Shown: positions 1 to 5,742 of the stretch, piece by piece | How positions within the stretch are numbered: position 1 is the first letter of the stretch | How the letters are laid out: the number at the start of each line of letters is the position of its first letter | Assembly (NCBI GenBank): GCA_030592655.1 | Contig: JAUVIQ010000176.1 | Coordinates: forward strand, 1-6,272 | DNA length: 6,272 nucleotides | Direction: 5' to 3' | Origin: Planctomycetales bacterium | GTDB taxonomy: Bacteria; Planctomycetota; Phycisphaerae; SM23-33 | The notes under the pieces: model-generated | What the model saw: only the letters and a program-made list of their open reading frames with translations | What the model was told of the DNA's origin: nothing | Databases searched by the model: none | Position numbers and translations under genes: made by a program

Positions 1-37
1 CACATACCACAATCTTCCGTATATTCAGTTTACCCAT
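1..37 (-). CDS. Possible start of a further gene, cut by the window edge
   Basis: An ATG at 37-35 on the minus strand opens a frame that stays open to the window edge, giving MGKLNIRKIVVC. A short basic start followed by hydrophobic residues is compatible with a real N-terminus, possibly a membrane-targeted protein, but 12 codons cannot identify a family. It would be the next gene after the TadE-like gene, about 60 bp downstream. No strong Shine-Dalgarno sequence precedes the ATG; a weak GAAGTG lies about 5 bases upstream. A chance open frame of this length is common, so this is a tentative call. Confidence 0.3.
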   Translation of the reverse strand, partial: MGKLNIRKIVVC

Positions 38-56
38 AGGGACACTTCGTGATGCC

Positions 57-84
57 TAATACCAAGTCCCAAGACCCTAGTCCC
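57..84. repeat. Heptamer array between the TadE-like gene and the next frame
   Basis: Four consecutive 7-base units can be read on the plus strand: TAATACC, AAGTCCC, AAGACCC and TAGTCCC. On the minus strand, which would be transcribed here, this gives three GGG runs separated by 4-base spacers and then GG pairs, close to but short of a full three-tier G-quadruplex motif. The unit resembles the TAATCCC units of the spacer upstream of the kinase. It lies just after the TadE-like stop codon. No U-rich tract follows, so it does not look like an ordinary intrinsic terminator. Confidence 0.6.
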
Positions 85-97
85 TGTTTTTCCTGTA

Positions 98-718
98 TTA
101 CCATCCGGCCAGGTAAAGTCCTCTAATCATCTCCGCCATCCGGTCGGCAGGCGAGGATACCCGTTCCAGCGATTCGTCAAGTCCGGAGTAATACTGGTTT
201 CGCAGCACCGGCCAGCAGGAGGCTTCGCCTCTTCTCCATGTAACGCCTTCGCGTCCGTGGCGGTGGTGAATGTCGTACATATCTCTCATTACATTCTGCC
301 AGAGCGCCTTGCGAGGATTGAAATCGGCTGACAGGTGCGCCCGTTGGCCCGGAGGGTATTGTTCGGTTACAAGTTCCTCGGCAAGTACCTCCGTGCGAGG
401 GCTCATATTACCCGCTTTGGTAACCAGGTCATTGACTGTCTCATCGACGGGGTCATCTGACGACAGCGTTACGCTCGATGCCCGGTTATTGAAGGCGACA
501 TTGTTAAGATCGCCTTCGCTGGGCCAAGCGCCGGTATCGACCCGCTGCCAGGCGCTGTATCGGTTGGCGACCAATACCTGGTGTTTATGCATCATCACCC
601 AGCCGAAGAAAAATGTCAGACCCAACACGATCGCCAGAAACGGTACAGCGACGACGAACTCCACCATTGCCGTACCGCGCTGCGCCCGCGACAGTCGAAT
701 TGTTCCTCTCGATAACAT
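98..718 (-). CDS. TadE-like pseudopilin of a Tad/Flp-type pilus system
   Basis: This is a probable 206-residue protein with a TadE-type N-terminus. A basic leader (residues 1-14) ends at Gly15, followed by TAMVEF, so Glu20 stands at +5 after the Gly and Phe21 at +6. This is the Flp-type prepilin peptidase site, known in TadE and TadF to be cut by the TadV peptidase. A hydrophobic helix spans about 19-41. The remaining 165 residues, predicted outside the inner membrane, show no domain I recognise and contain one Cys. ATG 718 is chosen because AAAGG lies 8 bases upstream; ATG 724 or GTG 727 in the same frame would place that motif too close. The gene follows the TadG-like gene by 26 bp, so co-transcription is likely. 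Its role would be in building or anchoring a surface fibre. The TadE-like class is fairly secure, but membership of a functional Tad machine is unproven because no ATPase, secretin or major pilin is in view. Confidence 0.8.
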   Translation of the reverse strand: MLSRGTIRLSRAQRGTAMVEFVVAVPFLAIVLGLTFFFGWVMMHKHQVLVANRYSAWQRVDTGAWPSEGDLNNVAFNNRASSVTLSSDDPVDETVNDLVTKAGNMSPRTEVLAEELVTEQYPPGQRAHLSADFNPRKALWQNVMRDMYDIHHRHGREGVTWRRGEASCWPVLRNQYYSGLDESLERVSSPADRMAEMIRGLYLAGW

Positions 719-724
719 ATTCAT

Positions 725-731
725 CACCTTT
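725..731 (-). promoter_or_regulatory. Ribosome binding site deciding the TadE-like start
   Basis: Read on the minus strand the site is AAAGGTG, a partial match to the consensus AAGGAGGTG. Its AAAGG core (731-727) ends 8 bases before ATG 718, a normal spacing. It sits too close to ATG 724 and abuts GTG 727, which favours the 718 start. Confidence 0.5.
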
Positions 732-744
732 CAATTGCCAATTG
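732..744 (-). other. Small inverted repeat between the TadG-like stop and the TadE-like ribosome binding site
   Basis: CAATT and AATTG flank a three-base centre, giving a 5-bp, A/T-rich stem. It begins directly after the TadG-like TAA stop and ends directly before the AAAGG of the TadE-like gene. It could weakly modulate translation of the downstream gene, but the stem is short and may be chance. Confidence 0.3.
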
Positions 745-2733
745 TTAATGGTGCAGCATTTCTCCGACCAATTGCTCGTCGAATCGGTCAAGATATTCGG
801 CGAAATCGCTCACTGTCTGCGGATCGACCAGACCGTCGGTTTCCGAGGCGTCCATAGCGTCGTTAGCCATCCGTTCAGTCCAGTCGCCCCACTGCGTAAC
901 GGGTACAAGTTTGACCTTCCAGTCCTGCGTCCAAAGCCCCCAACTGGTGGTGTTGAATATCTCCGCCTGGCTGACGGCTACGACCTGCCCGAAGGGGTTT
1001 CCCTGTCCGAAGCGTCTCGCCCAGACCATCGGTTCGCTGCTTCGTCCCGCTACACCGAGATACGTAAAAACGTTCCTGCGAACGCCCAGATCGTGGCTAG
1101 GCTGACCGATATCGTAATCGCCGACAGCGGTATCCATTAGGATCGGCGCAGGCAGATCGCTTTCATCGTTACATGTTTGACAGTAGTTGGACGGATTGGA
1201 TATTTCCACATCTCCGCCTGCGTCTATTCCGCCGAAGACGTACTGCGCCACCATATAAACCTTCTGATAGACGACATTTCCGTTCGAATCGTACTTCTTA
1301 CGGATATCGATGTCCCAGTCTTCGGTGGTTTCATATTCGTACTTATCTTCCCAGATATAGTTGGCAATCTTTGGTATGCCCCACCCGGCTGGGTCTTCCC
1401 AACCGTTGACCCAGATTGCTATCGGGCGATTACCGTTGGTGCGGTAACTTCCCGGCGAAAGCCACCCAGCCGAACCTTTGGGGTATTTACTTCGAATCTC
1501 CACCAGGTAAAACATCGTCCGCGTAACGCTGTTGGTGGAGTCTGACGCGATGGTTTTAGCCTGAGGATAATCGGTCCACCATCGGGGATAGTGGATTTTC
1601 TTAAGCGTCTTGCTACCCCACATGTACCCCAGTTTGATGTCGGCAATTCGCTTGTAATTGTCATAGAAGTACGTATCGGGCAAATCTCTCGAAGAGTAAC
1701 TGCGAACCCGTCTCATCATCCATTCGTAAGGCCCATAGACCGAATACCCTGTAAGGATTGTTCCGATCCGGTTTTGCGAGTAGTGTCCGTCGGAGTCTGT
1801 GGTATATCCGCGAGCGCCGCTGCCGTGTCGGCGTCCGCCGATATTGACATTCCCGCCGCCTCCCTGGATTGGACCGTGCCCGGGCGTTCCCTCGATCCAT
1901 TGGCCCTGTTCATAGACGCCGCTGGAGTGATACTTGCGCCACTTGAACAGGCGGTCGTACGGGCCTAGGCGGTGGGGATATTCCCGATCGGGAATTACGC
2001 CCTTTTTGACGGGCTTTTCGAAATCGCCGAAGTCCGTTCTCATTGCCGGAAGTTCCGGAAGGACGGGTGTAATAAAAGCCGTCTCGGCGTAATCGCTTTT
2101 GCCGTATCGTGCGGCATTGACCTGGCTGAGCAGAGGCGCGGAAAGAACGGTCGCCTGGCTGAATTCATCGAGGCATTCAGCCGCCTGCCATAACTGTCCG
2201 TGCGGCGTCGGCTCGGCGTATCCTCGAATCGACCAGTTCGTCAGCGTCGCGACGTCAAAACCGCTGCTGTTGAACAGATTATCCAGCGAGCCGAGAATGT
2301 CGGCCTGCCTGGCCATTCGGTCCCGCAGTGATTCAAGCCCTTCCCGCATCCAGTTGTCGGGAATTCCCCGCCCCAGTTGATCGGCAAGTCCTTTCTCCCA
2401 GGCCTCGACTTCTTCGTGTGTCATTTTCGTCGCCAGCGGATACGAATCCAGATGCGGAACCAGGGCGAGCATGCGCGTTATGGCGACGTTGTTACCGGCT
2501 ACGACGTTCATGCTCCTCGCCATCCACGCCGAACCGGAGATAGCCGCTGAATCGGCGGCATTCTGCATTGCCAGGCGACGATTGACCTGGTCGCCTACGT
2601 TGACCACGTATAATACCAGCCCCGCCAGAAGCGTAATCCCCAGAAGCAGAACTACGATTATCTGACCCGACCGTCCGGGCGAATTTCGCCGGAGAGACCC
2701 CGCGATACGAAATTCTCTGATCCTGTTCATCAT
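745..2733 (-). CDS. TadG-like protein (Flp pilus-assembly TadE/G-like N-terminus)
   Basis: This is a probable 662-residue protein. A basic N-terminus ends in GRSGQ (20-24), then a hydrophobic helix spans about 25-46, followed by QNAADSAA at 57-64. A helix with a following Q-N-A-A-D-[AS]-A-A motif is the hallmark of TadG-like proteins, in which the helix anchors a large domain outside the inner membrane. The exported part is Trp- and Tyr-rich, has a Gly-rich stretch near 290-310 including GGGG, and a CxxC pair (CQTC) in the C-terminal third. A segment near the end (AEIFNTTSWGLWTQDWKVKL) resembles what I recall from planctomycete Tad-domain proteins, though I could not search. No von Willebrand A motif, present in some TadG proteins, was seen. 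A TTG at 2754 in frame is rejected because a perfect AGGAGG precedes ATG 2733 by 6 bases; ATG 2730 is a near-equal alternative. It begins 17 bp after the kinase stop. Confidence 0.75.
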   Translation of the reverse strand: MMNRIREFRIAGSLRRNSPGRSGQIIVVLLLGITLLAGLVLYVVNVGDQVNRRLAMQNAADSAAISGSAWMARSMNVVAGNNVAITRMLALVPHLDSYPLATKMTHEEVEAWEKGLADQLGRGIPDNWMREGLESLRDRMARQADILGSLDNLFNSSGFDVATLTNWSIRGYAEPTPHGQLWQAAECLDEFSQATVLSAPLLSQVNAARYGKSDYAETAFITPVLPELPAMRTDFGDFEKPVKKGVIPDREYPHRLGPYDRLFKWRKYHSSGVYEQGQWIEGTPGHGPIQGGGGNVNIGGRRHGSGARGYTTDSDGHYSQNRIGTILTGYSVYGPYEWMMRRVRSYSSRDLPDTYFYDNYKRIADIKLGYMWGSKTLKKIHYPRWWTDYPQAKTIASDSTNSVTRTMFYLVEIRSKYPKGSAGWLSPGSYRTNGNRPIAIWVNGWEDPAGWGIPKIANYIWEDKYEYETTEDWDIDIRKKYDSNGNVVYQKVYMVAQYVFGGIDAGGDVEISNPSNYCQTCNDESDLPAPILMDTAVGDYDIGQPSHDLGVRRNVFTYLGVAGRSSEPMVWARRFGQGNPFGQVVAVSQAEIFNTTSWGLWTQDWKVKLVPVTQWGDWTERMANDAMDASETDGLVDPQTVSDFAEYLDRFDEQLVGEMLHH

Positions 2734-2739
2734 GTCCGG

Positions 2740-2745
2740 CCTCCT
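2740..2745 (-). promoter_or_regulatory. Strong Shine-Dalgarno site for the TadG-like gene
   Basis: A perfect AGGAGG on the minus strand lies 6 bases before ATG 2733 and 9 before ATG 2730. It lies inside the 17-base gap after the kinase stop codon and fixes the start downstream of the TTG at 2754. It is the best ribosome binding site in the window. Confidence 0.85.
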
Positions 2746-2750
2746 TTCAA

Positions 2751-5459
2751 TCAAGAGTCGTCCGGCGACGCGGTTTTGAGTTTTTCCGCCTGTTCGATTA
2801 ACTTATCGATTTCAGGCGTAGCGAGAACCCGCTTGGCCAGTTTGAAATACGCCACCGCGCTGTTGTAGTCTTCCCGCACCATTGCTTCTTTTCCCCGCGT
2901 TACCTGTTGCTCGTAACGGGCGCGTTTGATGATTTGTTCGACCTCCGGCGTGGCGCGAACGTTCTTTGCGCCGTTGGCCCGTTTGAGGGCTTCTTTCAGA
3001 TCGTGGACTGCCAATGCGCGTTTCGCAGCGGCCAACTCCTCGGCATAGGTGCGGTCCTGTCTGAGCAATTCAAGACGAGCGTCAATCTCCGCCGATGCCG
3101 ACGATTTGATCTGCTTGGCCTTATTATAAGCGTCCTGTGCCTTTGCCCATTCAGTCTTGGCGCGGTGGGTTTCCGCCTCGGCCAGCGTGATCTGATAACG
3201 ACAATCCGTCATCTTGCTCTGTAATTCAGCGTCGGAAGATAATTCGCCGGCGGCTTCGTATTTCTCCAATGCCGCCTTGTACTTCTTCTGCCGGAAGAAC
3301 CTGTTTCCCTGACCAAGCAGAGACCGACGATTCTTCACCTTGCGGATTTTCTTTAACTCGGTCTCGACGTCTGAAGATGCTTTGTATGACTTCGCTTTAT
3401 TGAGTTCCCGCTCGGCATCCCGCAACTTATTGGCATCCAGGTGTTTCCGACCCAGTTGGAGGTGGTGGTCGTGCTGCAGGTCGCGGGCCTTGGTCAGTAA
3501 AGACTTGGCCTCCTCCGGCTTGATTTCAGCGGCTTTTGCATAGGCGGCTGCGGCGACGAGCAGGTTTTTTGCCTCTTCGGCTTTTTTGGCTTCAGTCATT
3601 GCGGCTTCGTAGTTTGTTTCGATGGTCAGTACGATTTTTTTCTTCTCGGCGGTTTGCTTCAGTTCCGAGTACATTTCCGGTGTGAGCGTTCCCCTGGCGT
3701 TTTCCAGAACAGACAAAGCCTTATCCCACGCCTCGATTGCGCCGTTGACGTCGCCGTCTTTAGCCAGTCCTTCTCCTCTTTTAAAGTGCGACCAATACTC
3801 GCTTTGCTTCTCCATTACGCTGATCTTCCGCCTGAGCGTCTGAACCTCGTTAACCTGCTTGTCGGAAATCGCCAATCTGGATGCCTCTTTCAGCGACTTT
3901 TTGGCATCTTCCAGTTCACCGTCGGAAATGGCCTTCTCCGCCCGACTTATCGTCATGGCATATTGCTGCCAATTGTCCAGGTTAGCGTCTATCTCCCGTA
4001 ACTCTCGCTCAATGTTCTGCGCCCACTTATCCAAATCGCCTCGCTTGCGCTGTAACTGCTTCGTCAATTCCCCAGCGGACTGAATTTGTGAGCGGGCGGT
4101 ATTCCAGTCCCCATCCAGAGCGGCCAGGTGCGCCCGGCAAAAATACTCCTTCACTTTCGCCTGCTCCCTGATTATCTGGCGGGTGTATTGCTTGTTGTCA
4201 TAGATAGCGCCGAAGGCTTCCGCCGCTACGGTATAACCGCTCTTTTTTTCGGTGGCTTCTTTAGACATCGCCGCATCATCGTACAGTTTTTTGGCTGCGC
4301 GGTAATCGGCCGATGCCTGTTTGCGAATCTCCCCCTGCCTCTGCCTGTCCATCCCCCAAAACACGATCAATCCGACGATAACAATCCCTGCCAGCGTTCC
4401 GATAATCGCCAGTTTCTTACGGAGCGACATTGGTTCTTTGGGAATCTTGGCTGTAATCGGTCCCGACGTATCGACTGCCGGAGATGTTTCCGTATCTGAA
4501 AGAACGACGCTTTCCGTTTCAGTTGTGCGGCGTTTTTTCCCGCGACGCTTACGAGGACGATGTGCTCGCGGAGAGAAATTCGCGCGAATCTCCTTGCCCA
4601 ACTCCTCGATATTCGCAAAACGCTCATCCGGCTCCTTGGCGAGCATCTTCGCCACTGTTACCGAAAGCGCCTTCGGAACGTCAGGATTAATCTCGACAAG
4701 ATCCGGAGCTCTCTGGTCCGGTGAGGAATGCCACTTCATCCAGCGTAACGCCTCGCTGTGCGGATCGCGGACGACATCATGGAAAACTTCGTTGAACTTC
4801 TCCCGACCCAGCAGCATCTCATAGGCAATCATACCGAGGGAATAAATATCCGACCGCCCATCCACTTCGCCGCCGGTGAATAGTTCGGGGGCCATGTATT
4901 TAGTCGTCCCCAGTTTCATCGACACCACCGCCCCAGCCCTTGCAGCCACACCAAAATCGGTAATCGTTACCTTCAGGCCTTCGCCGATGATAATGTTTCC
5001 CGGCTTGATATCGCGATGAACGATCCCCGCCTTGTGAATCGCCGTCAAACCGGCTGCTATCCGCCAGACAATCTGCAGGGCGGCTTTGGGGTCGATCGGT
5101 TCGGGATGATCGACGAGCGTCGTCTCAATCGTGTGGCCTTCCACGAATTCCATAACGACAAACAGCCCACCGCCCTCTTCCATCAGTTCGTAGAGCGTAA
5201 CGACCTGTTCGCACCCCAGGCTGGCCAGTTGCTTAGCGACGTCGCGGAACCGCTTTGTGAACTTATCCTCGGCTGCAAGTTGCGGAGCGACCTGCTTTAT
5301 CGCGACATATCGGTCCAGCAGCGGGTCGTACCCTTTATAGACGATGGACTGTCCACCCGAACCCAGTTGCTCGACTATTTCGTATTTACCGAGTTTGGCC
5401 CCCGCCGGAAGAACACCCGAAACACCGGCAACGTTATTGTCTGTGTTTTCCTGACTCAT
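2751..5459 (-). CDS. Transmembrane Ser/Thr protein kinase with TPR-like C-terminal repeats
   Basis: This is a probable 902-residue Hanks-type (PknB-like) kinase that would transfer phosphate from ATP to Ser/Thr of unknown targets. The catalytic domain spans about 26-292: Gly-rich loop GSGGQSIVY (33-41), Lys55 in VAIK, HRDIKPGN with Asp150 and Asn155, DFG (168-170), YMAPE (188-192), DIYSLG (204-209) and Arg280. The alpha-C Glu position, 19 residues after the Lys as in PknB, is Val74. A very basic stretch (298-311) and a Ser/Thr-rich linker lead to one membrane helix (about 350-370). The last 530 residues are charged helices with at least nine TPR-like units, for example GELEDAKKSLKEASRL, KKYKAALEKYEAAGEL and EDYNSAVAYFKLAKRV. 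By topology they lie outside the cytoplasm; there are no PASTA repeats. ATG 5459 is preferred because the residues before it look like read-through of a spacer; an in-frame GTG at 5486 adds 9 residues. Neither start has a good ribosome binding site, so leaderless or structure-controlled translation is possible. It heads the TadG-like/TadE-like operon. The kinase assignment is secure; the signal sensed is unknown. Confidence 0.93.
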   Translation of the reverse strand: MSQENTDNNVAGVSGVLPAGAKLGKYEIVEQLGSGGQSIVYKGYDPLLDRYVAIKQVAPQLAAEDKFTKRFRDVAKQLASLGCEQVVTLYELMEEGGGLFVVMEFVEGHTIETTLVDHPEPIDPKAALQIVWRIAAGLTAIHKAGIVHRDIKPGNIIIGEGLKVTITDFGVAARAGAVVSMKLGTTKYMAPELFTGGEVDGRSDIYSLGMIAYEMLLGREKFNEVFHDVVRDPHSEALRWMKWHSSPDQRAPDLVEINPDVPKALSVTVAKMLAKEPDERFANIEELGKEIRANFSPRAHRPRKRRGKKRRTTETESVVLSDTETSPAVDTSGPITAKIPKEPMSLRKKLAIIGTLAGIVIVGLIVFWGMDRQRQGEIRKQASADYRAAKKLYDDAAMSKEATEKKSGYTVAAEAFGAIYDNKQYTRQIIREQAKVKEYFCRAHLAALDGDWNTARSQIQSAGELTKQLQRKRGDLDKWAQNIERELREIDANLDNWQQYAMTISRAEKAISDGELEDAKKSLKEASRLAISDKQVNEVQTLRRKISVMEKQSEYWSHFKRGEGLAKDGDVNGAIEAWDKALSVLENARGTLTPEMYSELKQTAEKKKIVLTIETNYEAAMTEAKKAEEAKNLLVAAAAYAKAAEIKPEEAKSLLTKARDLQHDHHLQLGRKHLDANKLRDAERELNKAKSYKASSDVETELKKIRKVKNRRSLLGQGNRFFRQKKYKAALEKYEAAGELSSDAELQSKMTDCRYQITLAEAETHRAKTEWAKAQDAYNKAKQIKSSASAEIDARLELLRQDRTYAEELAAAKRALAVHDLKEALKRANGAKNVRATPEVEQIIKRARYEQQVTRGKEAMVREDYNSAVAYFKLAKRVLATPEIDKLIEQAEKLKTASPDDS

Positions 5460-5513
5460 ATTTTCGTAAATCCCATACCTTGACACTATCGAAAAACAGA
5501 TAGCGAGATTTCA

Positions 5514-5580
5514 GGGATTACAGGATTATAGGGATTTTTTAAAAGTATTTTATCTGTAATCCCTGTAATCCTATAATCCT
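5514..5580. repeat. Long inverted repeat in the kinase upstream region
   Basis: Positions 5514-5536 pair with 5558-5580 over 23 positions with one C-A mismatch and two G-T wobbles as read on the plus strand. Inside the loop, AAAA (5541-5544) can pair with TTTT (5548-5551). The arms are made of GGATTA units on the left and TAATCC units on the right, so the stem arises from two oppositely oriented arrays of the same short repeat. It would form a hairpin in RNA from either strand. No U-run follows directly on the minus strand, so it is not a standard terminator for the upstream gene, though it could still slow or end transcription. Confidence 0.75.
5525..5530 (-). promoter_or_regulatory. Isolated TATAAT, weak promoter candidate for the kinase operon
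   Basis: The minus strand reads TATAAT here, a perfect sigma-70 -10 hexamer about 66 bases before the kinase ATG. With a 17-base spacer the -35 position reads ATAAAA, which is poor, and TATAATCC is also part of the local repeat, so the match may be incidental. No better promoter was found between 5460 and 5742. Confidence 0.2.
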
Positions 5581-5595
5581 CATAATCCTGCTATT

Positions 5596-5712
5596 CTATT
5601 CGTTTCTTTTTCTTCTTCTCACAAAATCAAAATCCCCATAATCCCATAATCCCCGTAATCCCGCTATTCTGTTCGTTTCTTTTTCTTCTTCCCACAAAAT
5701 CAAAATCCCCAT
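5596..5712 (-). other. Repeat-derived 38-codon open frame, doubtful as a gene
   Basis: From ATG 5712 to TAG 5596 the minus strand encodes 38 residues, beginning MGILILWEEEKETNR and ending DFDFVRRRKRNE. Because the repeat unit is 73 bp, the two copies are read in different frames: the purine run gives an acidic EEEKE in copy 2 and a basic RRRKR in copy 1. There is no ribosome binding site of note. The frame is also continuous, beyond a TGA, with the gene ending at 5743. It most likely reflects the repeat and its lack of stops, not a conserved peptide. Confidence 0.15.
5634..5662 (-). other. Canonical G-quadruplex motif in the kinase leader strand
   Basis: The plus strand has C-runs of 4, 3, 4 and 3 at 5634-5637, 5643-5645, 5651-5654 and 5660-5662, each separated by exactly 5 bases. 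The minus strand therefore carries four G-runs of at least three with 5-base loops, which satisfies the usual G3+N1-7 definition. If transcription starts upstream of it, the motif would be in the RNA leader of the kinase; if not, it could still act in DNA. Folding is predicted from pattern only. Confidence 0.65.
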
Positions 5713-5742
5713 AATCCTGCTATATAGCCTGCATATCACTGG

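Larger units (their letters stand above)
5558..5725. repeat. 73-bp tandem duplication with a truncated third copy
   Basis: Copy 1 (5558-5630) and copy 2 (5631-5703) match at 65 of 73 positions, and all eight differences are transitions. A partial third copy starts at 5704, lacks two of the TAATCC units, and fades after about 5724. Each full unit has a block of TAATCC repeats spaced 8-9 bases, then GCTATTCT, a pyrimidine-only run of about 18 bases (for example 5603-5620) and CACAAAATCAA. TAATCC occurs eight times on the plus strand between 5557 and 5717. The repeat fills most of the non-coding gap before the kinase. It may be a dispersed intergenic repeat family of this genome. Confidence 0.85.

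Noticed and set aside
38..86. Possible terminator after the TadE-like gene (AGGGAC at 38-43 with GTCCCT at 80-85)
   Set aside because: The stem is only 6 bp, the loop is over 35 bases, and no U-run follows on the transcribed strand.
613..1140. Plus-strand open frame of 175 codons across the TadE/TadG-like junction, and similar plus-strand frames elsewhere
   Set aside because: They lie antisense to genes with recognisable motifs, show no family features and have no ribosome binding sites; they are shadows of the minus-strand genes.
2734..2754. TTG start at 2754 for the TadG-like gene, overlapping the kinase stop
   Set aside because: A perfect AGGAGG lies inside that extension, 6 bases before ATG 2733, so the extension would be translated across its own ribosome binding site.
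5456..5476. Six-codon leader peptide (MGFTKI) whose TGA overlaps the kinase ATG
   Set aside because: The only purine-rich motif is one base from its ATG, too close to serve; a frame this short is expected by chance.
5460..5486. GTG start at 5486 adding nine residues to the kinase
   Set aside because: No ribosome binding site precedes it and the added residues look like read-through of the spacer; kept only as an alternative.
5486..5503. Small inverted repeat CTATC/GATAG just before the kinase
   Set aside because: A 5-bp A/T-rich stem with an 8-base loop is too weak to claim as a regulatory site.
5514..5725. CRISPR array
   Set aside because: Repeats are tandem without unique spacers, the unit is 73 bp made of short sub-repeats, and no cas gene is near.
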